NCBI GenBank assembly: GCA_026874595.1
Contig: CM049320.1
Location: 29,562,714 to 29,626,713, forward strand
Direction: 5' to 3'
DNA: 64,000 nt
Origin: Sipunculus nudus
Lineage: Eukaryota; Annelida; Sipuncula; Golfingiida; Sipunculidae
The position numbers and the translations under genes are program-made. Below are positions 33,471-48,209 of this stretch, one piece after another (positions within the stretch are counted from its first letter, which is position 1; every line of letters begins with the position of its first letter). The notes under the pieces are model-generated. The model had not been told where the DNA came from. It did not search any database and saw only the letters and a program-made list of their open reading frames with translations.

Positions 33471-34807
33471 TATCTATGTGCGTATGTTTTTATTATAAAT
33501 TGCTTTTTCAAACACGAAACACTCACTAAATATATTTGATTGTTGTTTACTGCCAGGGCCAGGGCTTAATCATAATATGTTTTAGTATACATAAATCAAT
33601 TCACACACAAACATATGTGGCTGGGTCTGTTATATTTGTGTGATAAATAATTAGCAGTATATTGTTCTAAATTCATGACACTGAGAATATTAGGACAATA
33701 AATATTCCTCTAACTCATGGAACCGTTGAAGACAGGAGTCTCCGCTATAATATTCCCATCAGAACTATCCACAAATTGTGGCGAAAAATCAAGCCTAGAT
33801 AAAAAATAAAAATCCTAATATATAGAGCACTGTGAGAATTCGTTTTGTAAAATAAATGACAAAATGTATAAAAGTTTATCCAACAGGTGGCACAGCTACT
33901 TTCATTTTTAAAGGAGATGACCAAATGTCAAGGCTTAATTTGGGTTACATTTTCAGGCCTGCTAACGATGATAAACCTTAATGTAACATCATTATATGAT
34001 AGAAATTTTGACATATATTGCTAATACTTGGTAGTGCCATTACTCTAGTGTACAGTGAGGTAGTACCTGTCGAGGAAGAACCCTGATACCGAGAGAAGCC
34101 AGGGGCAAGACTTAGCTGAATGGCCCGACACCGATGTTTTCATAAAATGGTGAAGCCGATCGTTAAACTAGCATTGTTACATAAACAAAATAAAACATCT
34201 TTTAGCAATGAAAAAAAAGTGGATAATTCGGTAAACCTTTTTAATCATTTAAATAAATTTTTTAAGTGATATATTTTTTATAATTTGTGATATTACTTCA
34301 CACACACACTTATCGATACATGTATATATGACATGTTCCTTATCCAGCATACCTGATTGATATATATATAATACCACATATATTTTGAGTAATAACCTTC
34401 TCCTTTGAGTTTATATTTATACAACTTGGTTATTTTTTTTTGTGGTTATGTAAATTATTGTGGGTTTATGTTAGGCTGATCTTAATATGAATTTGATTAA
34501 TACAGATCATTATGAGATTGGTCAAACATAAAATGTTGTTTAAATTCTGAGGCTGCAAATTCATTACTTGATCATCAGTGTCCATGGCGTGAAATTGTTA
34601 AATATATCTTTGTTGTAAAATCAACTGATAGGTGGGCCGATCCTGACAGTTGGAAAATAAACCAATAGCATTCTTCACATGGTTGGTATAAGGCAAGGGA
34701 CTAGAATGTTAATTCACCGTACATGTCTACTGTCCATTTTTTTAATGACCAGGCAGACTCCATACACTTTATAACACATAGAAAAGATGAGATAACTATT
34801 TACAGTA

Positions 34808-34846
<39 letters not shown>

Positions 34847-36361
34847 ATGATTTGTGATGACAAAGGATAATAAATATGTAATAATAACTTAATAATATTA
34901 CATATAATTATATATTGTGAAATTATTTTAAAATATGAATAATATCTAATTGTTAAGTTGACAGCCTTATTCCGATTAGTATGCTGTCTGGAATTAATTA
35001 TGGTCTTCTTAATAAATAAATATTTCATGATTGTCTTTGATGAAATACTAAATAAAAATTATTCCATTCTACCATCTTAAGATGTTCATAAAATCAGCAG
35101 TCGTTCTTCAGTTGAACTTTTAATTAAACAGGTATATGCCCCATTGAGGTGCTTCAAAGTAGAAAACAATTTTTAGTTAAGTTGAAGAAAAGGTAGAATG
35201 AAACGACACTCATTCCACCGTGTTTTGAGAAGGCACAAGACCAGACAACACCCACTAAATTACGTGAAGTCTGTTATTGTTTACATTGGAGTGTCATGTA
35301 ACGTGAGAGCCCAACAGCCATTTCAATCCTATTCAATCTGACAGTTGAAACGACTCTGGCTTCAGACGAATATTAATACGTTTAATACAGGAAATCCCCA
35401 GCCTAATGATTTCCCTGTATTTGCATTCACTAATCCGAGTCGTCCAAATGGAAAACTTTCAAACTTGGTTTTACATAAAAAATGTTTTTTTTTTTACAAA
35501 CAAACAATTTGCTTAATTAAAACGGTGTTTGTAAGTTTGATTAAACTTTTGTTGGCACAATCCCTCTCATAACTCATTAAGAAATTGCTAGAACGACGCC
35601 AGTCGTGTTTGTTAAAACACATCACAGTGCATTATTGATGTAGGGAGTTAGTCATCAAATTATATTAAGAAAATCACAAATGCGATTGAATTGTGAAATA
35701 TTTGCGCTTTGGGAGAATTAGTCTTCTCTTTAGAATCAAATTTCCCCATAACGTTTACTGATATATGGACAATTTCGCTGCATAAACTCTCTTTTGATAT
35801 TGACAGGAACTTCAATAAAATGTATTGGACCGCCTAAGACCTGTCATTCAAATTGACCCTATCGGTGTTTCTGTTCTGAAAGTTGACATAAATGTTGTCA
35901 CAGTGAGGAGACGCTAATCATTATTGACAGTTAGTGGATCCTTGGCATTGACTGGCCTGACGTATGATGGAATGTCGTCAATTACACTTAATGTGGTTAA
36001 ACTCATATAAATTGGGATAACAGTACATTTAAATGTTTGTTAAGAATTGCATATAAATTGTCTATCAAACTGTCAGTTCTCGTCTATCTGTCATATGTTG
36101 TTCCATCGGAATATAGTCTTGAAATCATCTGGTTCAGACATCTGCAAATGTTTTTGAGAACAAAACAAAAAAAGTCGATTTAAATGCTTCAATAAAATGG
36201 ATTGAATATCTTTTGAAATCCCATTTGCATTGCCCGAGTCCAATTTTCGGTGAAAAAAGAACGGCTGAACATTTGTTCTTCTAGTGACATGAGACCAACC
36301 ATTAAATACATTCTAGAAATAAACCCACAGGAAAAGCATCCCCGGTGTTGAATGTTAAAAA

Positions 36362-36497
36362 ATGGCAAAATTTATCTTTTTGATAGCAGTGAATACTTTA
36401 TATCTTAGTCTTTGGTCAGAAGGTAAAGTTCATTTAGTTCCTTGAGACTAATAAACGGGGAAAAATTGCACTTCAATTGTTTTTATTTCCTGCTATG

Positions 36498-36556
<59 letters not shown>

Positions 36557-37986
36557 TGTAAATTTGCTGCATTTATTGTGAAATATCGATTAAAGGAAGG
36601 GTATTTTAGCCATACCTCAAAATGAGAAAAAGGCCGGAAACGTGTGTGCGTTATTACGTACTGTGCTATTATTTTACCATATTTTACCATGAATAACAAC
36701 AATTTGTCGTTTTGCCAATGAAAATTATCTTGCAAAATGTAAAAGTAACAGCATGAAATTTATAGTTATTCTGTGTTATATGTGTATTTAATCCATCGAT
36801 TTTAAACTGACAGCCTTAAGCAAATAGCCCACGTGTAAATGAGCAAGGCAACATGTTTGACCACTAAGCCCCTTAATGAAGGGCACCAGCCGGTAGGGCA
36901 GTGTTATCACGTGTCAAACGGATAAATGCTTGGTATTCCACCCTCACAGCAAACCACAACATTGAATCTCCTCATGTCAGGTAAATTGAAACAAACCCTA
37001 TTTATTATATAATATTTTTTACAAAGTAAAATTCGTCATATATTTCTCTTCAAGCCTTGATTACAACCGTAGCGACAGTAGCCCACAAAAGGGATTCCTT
37101 GAACCTCGGATTGAGAAGTTTTGCCAATAAATATCACCCCACAAGAGGATGCACTAATATTTCTGGTCCTACAAGCTTACCATGCCCAACTGATGCGAGG
37201 TTCGCAGACACATGCGCCTCAAATCCGAAACAGAAATGGTACCGGTATCCGGAATGCCTGCAAACGTCCACTAGTATGTTACACTTATCGACCAACTTCC
37301 CTGATTGTTTTTCATGTACTTATGACTAACATTTAAATAAACTATTTGAAGGATAATATATCACCAAAGGTATTTCCAGATTTAGAATATTATTTAGAAT
37401 GTGGCTTTGAATATGGCGGAATGAGCATTTATTTTCTGTGGTGTTTCACGTTCTATATCATTGCATTTCTCACAAAAGGGATGACAACCCAGGGCCACAA
37501 GAATAGGTTGAAGCAGAGTAACATCATGATCAGTGCCACACCAGTTATGACACTACAGTCAGAAGTGATGTTGATGGGTAGAAACATGACAACTAGCAAC
37601 GTACAGAAAGATGATGGTAGGAAACAATCCAATTTGGGTAAATAATGTTGACATTAATCCAAATGGATCTATCTGTGATAAATTTTTTTTGGAAGTTCGT
37701 AAATGGGATTTAAGTGATCCATTAGCTCTATAACCAACATAAAATGTACATTTTTATGCATTCCAAGTGTCTTTCAATACCTTCGCATGTAAATAATTGT
37801 TCATGTGTTTAGGAGAATCTAGTCAAACTGTTCCTTATCGACACTAAAGAATGATTTGGATTAAGATGTATAAAATGTAGAATCTTGCAATCATTTTTCA
37901 TATTTTTTCTTTCCTAAGTCTTTCTTCCAAAAGAGGTAGTGACGAATTGGATTGGATTGCAGCAGTAACCATAATTGCATATATGT

Positions 37987-38033
<47 letters not shown>

Positions 38034-39440
38034 TATACTGATGCTTTTCAATTCAGAAATAATCAGCATGGCCATCTAGGTAATCTCCTAGGAAATCATA
38101 ATAATTGAGGCCATCTTGAGAAATACGGTTTTGAGAACAAATCTAATCAGATCATGAATATAAAGTCGATGCACACATACACGTACATAGTTTTTAGTTG
38201 TATGTAGTAACATTATATTTATTTTTTTGGCACCCGTACAGTTCATGATTAAGCAGGTCTTTTTAGAGCATATTAGAGAAAAATAGGCATAGAGTACTGT
38301 TACATACATCACGCCTTTTTGGCGAGAATTTAGTACGAATAATTTAGCCTTTGCTATGAATTTTTTTATTAACAAAGATGTCCAACACTTTATAAACGAA
38401 GATCTATCATCCCTGGTAAAAATCCTGGTTTTGCAACACCGAATAAAGCAATAATCAATCTATTACAAGTTGCAGGCGAGAATTCTTTTTTTTTTTCAAT
38501 TCTAAAATGAGTGTTCTGACTCTTACGTTACTTTTTACATATATTTCCCATCAAAGTTTCAGAAAATGTGTTCAAATTTGTTACTTATATATTTCCTCAT
38601 ACAAAAATTGGAATATGTAAAGTTATCCACGTATTCTCCTCACATGAACTGAAGAAAACTAAGGAGTCGTAGATTCATGGACTAATATTATATGCATGTA
38701 TATATGATTTCGAGGTTGTCCCGAGGGATGGAACGCTCGCTACCGTGATTAAAAAGGAACAAACACCTGCTACATGATAAGACCATCCCCAGGCATCAGT
38801 AAAACGGAGGCCGGCGTTGCCTGCCACAACCACAGCAAGTCCATCCTAGTTTCTATTGAGACGCTGCAGGAATTACGGCACCTCGAACATTTCTTCAAAG
38901 CCCAACTATCTGATCCGTCAACTTCTGACTCACGTATGCCATTTATTTGGCACATGATTTTGTTTGTCCTTTAACACTTACTTTGTATACAACAGATATT
39001 GCTCATTTTGTTTAATCGTCTATAGTTACTTTAAAGAAGTTGACACTTGTTTAACAATATACATAAAATATAAAATATTACGGGGATAATGACACGCATT
39101 TCTTTCTTTTCCGCCATTATCATCTAATCGTCTTATAATCGCATTTTGTGTATACTATTTGATCACATGAAAGGAAAAATAATGAGTACTAGTATGTTTT
39201 AAGGAATTATTTTTTGTAGTTTACAAGAAGGATTCGCACTGTGGTTATTGGACTTCGGCCTGGAAACCTTTGGGTTGGTATTGAACAAATGACGTGCCTC
39301 TCAATTATTAAAACTGGATCAATGAAGATCCTCTTTCCGTTATCATGCAGGTTATGATCAATCAATCATGTGTTTTCCGAATGATAAGGAATGGTTCACT
39401 TGGCAGTGGGTACATCTGCGAGTTACGGCTGCAGAACTGA
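36362..39440 (+). pseudogene. C-type lectin gene copy A3, nonsense codons in the lectin domain
   Basis: The exons are 36362-36422, 37055-37273, 37479-37637, 38715-38933 and 39220-39440. The same three stops as A1 and A2 are present at 38750-38752, 39282-39284 and 39309-39311. The first three exons and all splice sites are undamaged. The 30-bp piece missing from A2 is present here in intron 1 (36879-36908 region). Confidence 0.8.
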
Positions 39441-42400
39441 ATATGTGAAGGGGAATGATTGACAAAGAACTAATAGTTGTTGCATCCAAGAATAAGACAC
39501 GGCTGAGAGAGGTTTGTGTACAAGCCTGGGTTGGGTCCGAATGCCATCAGGCCATTAAAGTGCAAGTGTATATGTTTTAAATAATTCAACTGCAAATGCA
39601 AATGTTAATAGAAATAATAGGTGCAAATGCAAAAAAAAAACTTCATGATGCAAATGCAACTTCAATATCAAATGTGTACACATGCATTTGCAATTCAATC
39701 ATGTTTTGTTACATAATACGTAACAGGAATCAGGATAACTTCAGTTTTGGCTCACAGGGAGCGTTCTATTTGATAAAGAATATTAAGTGATATTTAATTT
39801 TTCAACCCCTCTTATTTAAATATGTCTGCTGTTTTGTACACAAGGAGGCAGCTTGTATCTACATGTGAGCAATTCGCTCAAATCTTTCCTCAGAGTTTTA
39901 AGGTAAAGAAAGGCACAGTTAAAAAAGGCACACTTAGAAATGGCAAAATGCATACTTAATCAATCTGAAGGACAGTTTAAGTTTTGGATCGAATTGCATA
40001 CACCATTACTGTTAAAGGGAACGATTTATGTCCGCCAGGAGTTCTTTACCATTATGTATTTTTTTGTGATTTTTTTTTAATTCTGTTATCTTTATTATGA
40101 TTTCGGAAAAAAAAAATGTATAAAGGGCCTTTTGCAACTGCTTCATTTTAAACGAAGTGTACGCTGTACAATATAGTGCATGTTTAGTATCTATGTGGGT
40201 ATTTTTTTATTATGGCTCGCATTATCAAACACGAAACAGTCGCTAAATATATTTGATTGTTGTTTACTGCCAAGACCAGGGCATAATTATAATATTTATT
40301 AGTAAACATAAATCAATTCACACACATACATGTGGCTGTTTCTGTTATATTTGTGTGTTAAATAATTAGCAGCTATATTGTTCTAAATTCATGACACTGA
40401 GAATATTAGGTAGAAATATATTTCTCTTTGAAACGTTAAAGTCAAGAGTCTGAGCTATAATATTCCCATCAGAACTATCCACAAACTGTGGCGAAAAATC
40501 AAGCCCAGATAAAAAATAAAAATCCTAATATATAGAGCTTTAAGAGAATTTGTTTTTGTATTGTTTTGTAAAATAAATGACATATGTATAAGTTTATCCA
40601 ACAGGTGGCACAGCACACCTTTTTTTCAAAGGAGATTATACCTGAAACTGATCGAATGTCAAGGCTAAATTTGGGTTACATTTTTAGGCCTGCTAACGAT
40701 GATAAACCTTAATGTAACATCATTATATGAAATAAATGTTGACATATATTGCTAATACTTGGTAGTGTCATTACTCTAGTGTACAGTGACGTAGTACATT
40801 TCGAGGAAGAACCCTGATACCGAGAGAAGCCAAGGGCAAGATTTAGCTGAATGGCCCGACACCGATGTTTTCATAAAATGGTGAAGCCGATTGTTAAACT
40901 AGCGTTGCTGCATAAACAAAATAAAACAATGCAAAAAAGTTGATAATTAGGTCAACCTTTTTTATCATTCAAATAAATTTAAAAGTGATATTTTTGTTAT
41001 AATTTGTAATATTACTTCAAACACATACTTACCGATACATGTATACATGACCCATTCCTTATCCAGCATACCTGATTGATTTATATATAAGACCACATAC
41101 ATTTTGAGTAATAACCTTATTCTTTTAGTTAATATTTATACAAATTGGTTATTTTTTGTGATGATGTAAATCATTTGGGTTTATGTTAGGCCTATCTTAA
41201 TACGGATTTGATTAATACAGATCATTATGAGATAGGTCAAACATAAAATGTTGTTTAAATTCTGAGGCTGCAAATTCATTACTTGATTATCAGATGTCCA
41301 GTCTCCATGGCGTGAAATTGTTAAATATATCTTTGTCGTGAAATCAACAGATAGGTTGCCCGATCCTGACGGTTGGAAAATAGCAATCTTCACATGTTTG
41401 GTATAAGGCGAGGGACTAGAATGTTAATTCACCGAACATGTCTACTGTCCATTTTTTTAATTACCAGGCAGACACCATACACTATATAACACCTAGAAAA
41501 GGTGAGATAACTATTTACAATAAGTTATCTTAGTAATATATATATATGCGTGTGTGTGTGGATGTGTGGTGACAAAGGATGATAAATATGTAATAATAAC
41601 ATAATAACATTACATAAAAATATTTTAAAATATGAATAATATCTAATTGTTAAGTTGACAGCCTTATTTCGATTTGTATGCTATCTCGAATTAATCATGG
41701 TCTTCTGAATAAATAAATATTTCATCATTGTCTTTGATGAAAGACTTAATAAAAATAGTTCCATTCTACCATCTCTAGATGTTCATAAAATCAGCAGTCG
41801 TCCTTCAGTTGAACTTTTAATTAAACAGGTATATGCCCCATTGAGGTGCTTTGAAGTAGAACACAATTTTTAGTTCAGTTGAAGAAGAGGTTGAATGAAG
41901 CGACACTGATTCCACCCTGTTTTGAGAAGGCACAAGACCAGACAACGCCCACTGAAACAGGTGAAGTCTGTTATTATTTACATTGGGGTGTCATGTCACG
42001 TGAAACCCCAACAGCCATTTCAATCCTATTCAATCTGACAGTCCGCCTCGGCACTAGAACAGAAAATATCTACAAAAAATACTTGATTTAATCACAATAA
42101 AAATGAGAACAATAATATTTGGCGCATCAATAAAGCATACGATTTGTCTGAGAGCCTGGCTCGAATAAACTAAAATTATCCAGTCTTTCCCAGCCAGCGA
42201 CGGTCGGCGATAGGTACTGACAGCTGGCCGGCTGTTGAGCAACATCGTCAGATATTGGAGAAAGTATGTAACGTATGATAATTGTAATGGTCAAATTTGG
42301 TTCCTTACGTTAAGATGCGTATGTCAGACAAATGTTATACTGAATAATGGCCTAGAATTCAAGCATGATGCTTTTTTCATGATTTCGGGTGGTGTGTCTT

Positions 42401-42459
42401 GACAGGTATTTAAATTTCAAAAGGCCAGGTCACCCGGCGTGAGTGATATCAAGGCAGCG

Positions 42460-42513
<54 letters not shown>

Positions 42514-44621
42514 ATTGTATGTTTCATCAATTAAAATATCCAGATTGAAATCAATATTGAAAGAAATTTAATTCCATCAAAGCACGCCACTGATTTTGCA
42601 ATATAGTTGGTTTATAGGTATGCGCTTCTTGAAGAACACAAATATTTTCATTTCCTTATGATGAAAAAAACATTTCAACATTTTCCTTCTTTTTTTATAA
42701 GACCTAAGTCCTCGGATAATTTGTTTATATAGCCTTTTCAGTGCTGGTAAATTGAGGATTGAAATTAAACGTTCAAAGGCCTTTAAATAGATTAAGCACT
42801 GTACAAACGTGTTGCAAACAATTTAAACATGTTGCCCGCCCCCTAAAGCTTGCTATATCCCTTTTCATATACCAACAACTTTTTTTAATAGGCATATGAT
42901 ATCTTGTAGTTTTCGTGTCGTACTGTAATGCTGGAACAAAGACATGTGGCAGTTGGCATTGGTCTAGTGGACGACCTGCGCCCAACGATAATAGGATCAT
43001 CAAAGTCCCACATTTTCTCCTCCCACATGTAGTATAAAACATATGTGTCGTTTCATAATGGTAAGGTAAGAAAAGGTTCGACAACACATAGCTACATATG
43101 TAAGAAAAGGAATGAGAGCAGGTGAAAAATGACGGATTGTTATTCTGGGTCTATTGGTTGAAGTATTTTGAGAACTACACATTTGTGGGATAAACATTGT
43201 AAAGTATACAAATGGCTCATAAGCTGTTAATGGAAGATTGATGCCTAGGGCATACAAAAATTTCGTATGTGCTCGACCTGCTCTTGTGGATATATTTAAA
43301 ATTGTACGCTTAAAAGGGCCAAACCAAGATTGCTTCGTTTTTTGGTCAGTAATTGAAGATGTGAACAGATACACCTTGGTATCTGTGGATACCTCAATTG
43401 TTCCTGTAGTCTATGTTTGCATCATATCTTTAAGATATACATCATATTTTTTTCTCTTATTAAAACATCATGCATTTGGTTCAGGTCATCTGTGACGCAG
43501 TCCACTGAGAAAAAACCCGAACCTCGACGACCCGTTGAAACGACTCTGGCTTCAGACGAATAATTCAATACAGGAAATCCCCCAGCCTAGTGGTTTCGCG
43601 GTATTTGCATTCACTAATCCAAGTCGTCGAAACGGAACAACTTTCAAACTTGGTTATACATAAAAAATTTTTTTTTTCTCAAAATAAACAAATTTGCAAA
43701 ATTAAAACAGTGTCTGTCAGTTTGATTAAACTTTTGTTGGCACAACCCGGCTTATAACTCTATAAAGAAATCACTAGAACGACGCCTTTTGCGTATGTTA
43801 AAAAAGATTCTGCGATTATCACTTATATATTTATGTCTATTTTCCACTCAAAATGCCCCAGAAAACTAAACGGGCGAGTCAGATGAAAATTATTGCAGGA
43901 ACCATTTAATCATGGTAAAGCCGTTTAACGGTGCAAGTTTTTGCTGTTTCCGACTATTCCTTGACAAGGAAGCTATATGTGGTATGTCGTTATCTTCGCG
44001 GTTCCCCGTGTATATATGAAACAAAAATGTTAAATTGAAATTGTACGAAACCATAATATAAAGACTACCCTTATTTATTATGACACATTTTGATGTTTGT
44101 GTGCAACTATAATCTGAATTTATCTTGGACACTGATACCGAACAAAATTTAAAAGTCGAGATGACACCCGCAATGGAAATGAAGCACCTTCAACAAGTAT
44201 CAAAGCGATTACGGATAGATTATTAGTCACAGATCACTTACGTTTAGATACTATTAATTATAAGTAAGAGAAAAGGAAAAAATATAAATTTTCCTGTAGA
44301 AAGGGGGGATGATGTAACAGAGATATGAAAGCAGAGCGAAATAGAGAGGCAGGGGAACCGGCAAATAACAATAGAGTACAATAAGGAAACGTGCTACCCG
44401 ACTGCAGAGACATGTTTAGTTGGAAAATCACAAATCATTGTTAATGTCATATTTAATCATGTAATATATATGTAACATGAGACTTGTCCTGCATTAAATT
44501 GAAATATTGCCCTATACATAATATTGACGGAATTCATTTAAACATATATCCGATTTCTCACTGACTTAAGATACATCCAATTGTTTTCTTGCTGTTTCTG
44601 TACTTTTTACTGCATAGATTT

Positions 44622-45901
44622 CCATGGGCACACTATAATTTACCTAGTGGTCACTGACTTCAATGTACACTAGGACAATACAAGTTCCACACATGCAGCA
44701 ATCCTCTCAGAACGTGTTTCATCGACTGCCTGCATATAGCATGTGGTCGCCCCCACTAACACAGAAGGCCACATCCTAGATCTACTATTCTCCCCCCCCC
44801 CCCCCCCCTGAAGAAAATGTTGTACATTCTGTAAAGGGGGTTGATCCCATTTTTTATCACAACATCACCCTTCGCACCCTTACTTTAGGCAGACCAACAT
44901 TGTCTACTCAGAAAGCTCAATCAGGCAGCTGATGGACAAGATATCAAGATGTCTCCTCTTCTCCAAAACGGTGGCATTCCACACGGCAACCACCAAACCC
45001 TGTAAAACAGCATTCTACAGTATCCGTAATAAACATTCACCTAAAATGACTGCCACTACCACATTCAGGCCAAAATGGTCATGGATGAATGTTAATGAGA
45101 ATCGTGCAACAGAAGAGGTTCTTCAGGAAGTATGAACAATTGTTGAAGAGAAGTCACTTTCATGTGCATCGTGAGATACATGCACTGTTAACAGCTTGAT
45201 CCAGACGGCTAAGGTCGCATATTGTCAAGACAGGGTCACTCAGTGTGACCAGGTCCAGGAAGGACATTTCAACATTGTGCAAGGTTTCAGGAGGCGGCCA
45301 TATGACCAGAAAAGATCGACACCATCATGTCATCAAGCTGGAGGCTTAAACAGTTACTTCATGGACAAGGTTTCAAATTCCATGGCGGTTCCTGGAGTGA
45401 AGCGTTATATAACCACCCTCTGACAAATATGTCGAACCAGACCTGCCTGTCCCTTTTTATAGCCTCTCTCATTTAATTCTCTTTGACAGACTCTCTCAGC
45501 GGCAGGTCACAAAGAGTCATTTTTAATGGTTAAACCTGAACTGGCCGGGATGTTTATATGTCAATGGTCCCAAAGGGGTCAGTCCTGGTCACTTTCTATT
45601 TTCCCTGTACACTGCTCCTATCTGTGACATTGTCGTTCTTCATTGGGTCTTCATCCATCTCTATGCGGATGATGATCAGCCAGGTATGACCTTCAGTTTC
45701 CATCCCTCATCTATCATTGACGAATAAATAGCCTCTGTGTAGCCATGCATTGCTAATCTCAATGCAAGGATTGTTTCGAAAAAGCTCAAACTAAACGGCA
45801 ACAAGACAGAACTCACACCGCCTACATCACAGTGCATTATTGATGTAGGGAGTGGGTCATCAAATTATATTAAGAAAATCACAAATGCGATTGAATTGTG
45901 A
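44622..45901 (+). mobile_element. Relic non-LTR retrotransposon, B3
   Basis: Copy of the B1 and B2 relic with the same internal reverse transcriptase deletion. YADD is at 45662-45673 and the closing TGA at 45899-45901. The poly-C tract is the longest of the three at 17 (44792-44808). Confidence 0.8.
44792..44808. repeat. Poly-C tract of 17 in the retrotransposon relic (unit 3)
   Basis: Seventeen C, the longest of the series 12, 15, 17 in units 1 to 3. Confidence 0.95.
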
Positions 45902-46570
45902 AATATTTTGCGCTTTGCGAGAATTAGTCTTCTCTTTAGACTCAAATTTCCCTATAACGGTAACTAATATATGGACAATTTCGCAGCATAAACTCTCTTT
46001 TGATATTGACAGGAGCTTCAATCAAATGTCTTTTACCGCCTAAGACCTGTCATTCAAATCGACCTTATCGGTGATTCTGTTCTGAAAGTTGACATAAATG
46101 TTGTCACAGTGAGGAGACGCTAATCATTATTGACAATTAGTGGAGCCTTGGCACTGACTGGCCTGACGTAGGATGGAATGTCGTCAATTAGACTTAATGG
46201 AGTTAAACTCATATAAATTGGCTTTACAGTACATTTAAATGTTTGTTAAGAATTGCATTTAAATTGTCTATCAAACTGGCAGTTCTCGTCTATCTGTCAT
46301 ATGTTGTTCCATCGGAATATAATCTTGAATTCATCAAGTTCAGACATCTGCAAATGTTTTTGAGCACAGATATACAATAAAAGTCGATTTAAATGCTTCA
46401 ATAAAGTGGTTTGAATATCTTTTGAAATCCGATTTGCATTGCCCGAGTCCATTATTCGGTGAAAAATGAACGGCTGAACATTTGTTCTTATAGTGACATG
46501 AGACCAACCAATAAATACATTCTAGAAATAAACCCACAATGAGAGCATTCTCGGTGATGAATGCTGAAAT

Positions 46571-46715
46571 ATGGCAAAACTTATCTGTTTGATAGCAGTA
46601 AATAATTTATATCTTAGTCTTTGGTCAGAAGGTAAAGTTCACTTACTTCCTCGAGACTAATATACGGGGAAAATATGCACTTTGTTTTCATTTCCTCGTA
46701 TACTTAAACATGCTT

Positions 46716-46770
<55 letters not shown>

Positions 46771-48178
46771 ATATACACTGTTAATTGCTTGCATTTATTG
46801 AGAAATATCGATTTAAAAGAAAGGTATTTTAGCCAGACCTTAAAATGAGAAAAAGGCCAGAAACGTGTGTGCATTATTACATACTGTGCTAATATTTTAC
46901 CATATTTTACCATGAATAACAACCATTTGTCGTTTTGCCAATGAAAATTATTTTGCAAACTGTAAAAGTAACAGCATGAAATTTATAGTTATTGTGTGTT
47001 AAATGTGTATTTAATCCATCGATTTTAAACTGACAGCCTTAAAAGCAAACAGCCCATGTGTAAATGAGCAAGGCAACATGTTTGACCACTAAGCCACTAG
47101 ATCACGTGTCAAAGGGACAAATGCTTCGTATTCCACACCCACAGCAAACCACAACATCTGAATCTCCTTATGTCAGGTTACTTGAATCAAACCCTATTAA
47201 TTATATAATAATTTTTACAAAGTAAAATTCGTCAAATATTTCTTATAAAGCCTTGATTACAACCGTAGCGACAGCCGACCACAAAAGGGATTTCTTGAAA
47301 TTCGGATTGAGAAGTGTTGCCAATAAATATCAACCCACAAGAGGATGCACTAACATTTGTGGTCCTAAAAGCTTACCATGCCCAACTGATGCGAGGTTCC
47401 CAGACACATGCGCCTCAAATCCGATACAGAAATGGTACCGGTATCCGGAATGCCTGCAAACGTCCACTGGTATGTTACACTTATCGACCAACTTCCCCGA
47501 TTGTTTTTCATGTACTTATGACTAACATTTAAATAAACTATTTGAAAGATAATATATCACCAAAGGTATTTCCAGATTTAGAATATTATTTAGAATGTGG
47601 CTTTGAATATGGCGGAATGAGCATTTATTTCCTGTGGTGTTTCACATTCTATATCATTGCATTTCTCACAAAAGGGATGACAACCCTGGGCCACAAGAGT
47701 AGGTTGAAGCAGAGTAACATCATGATCAGTGCCACACCAATTATGACACCACAGTCAGAAATGATGTTGATGGGTAGAATCATGACAACTGGCAATGTAC
47801 AGAAAGATGATGGTAGGAAACAATCATGGTTGGGTAAATAATGTGGACATCCATCCACATGGATCTACCAATGATATATTTTTGTTTTGATATTCGTGAA
47901 TGTAATTTAATTGATCAGATAGCCCTACAACCAACATATAATGTACATTTTGATGGATTCCATGTGTTCCTCAACACGTACTCATGTAAATAATTGCTCA
48001 TGTGTTTAGGAGAATCTAGTCAAACTGGTCCATATCGACCTTAATGAATGATATGGATTAAGATTTATAAGATGTAGAATCTTGCATTCATTTTTCATAT
48101 TTGTTCTTTCCTAAGTCTTTCTTCCAAAAGAGGTAGTGACGAATTGGATTGGATTGAAGCAGTTACCATAATTGCATG

Positions 48179-48209
<31 letters not shown>

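Larger units (their letters stand above)
17216..34405. repeat. Tandem array unit 2 (A2 17216-23903, B2 23904-34405)
   Basis: Near-exact copy of unit 1, 17190 bp long. Contents in order: A2 upstream DNA, broken lectin (19167-22218), downstream DNA with the frameshifted ORF remnant; then B2 upstream DNA, retrotransposon relic (27401-28678), intact lectin (29348-32412) and conserved ORF (33129-33470). Length differences from unit 1 come mainly from microsatellites, the poly-C tract (15 instead of 12) and absence of a 30-bp piece that the other A copies carry between GCCCCTTAA and TCACGTGTC (junction near 19689). Stretches not named here hold the same non-coding DNA as described for unit 1. Confidence 0.97.
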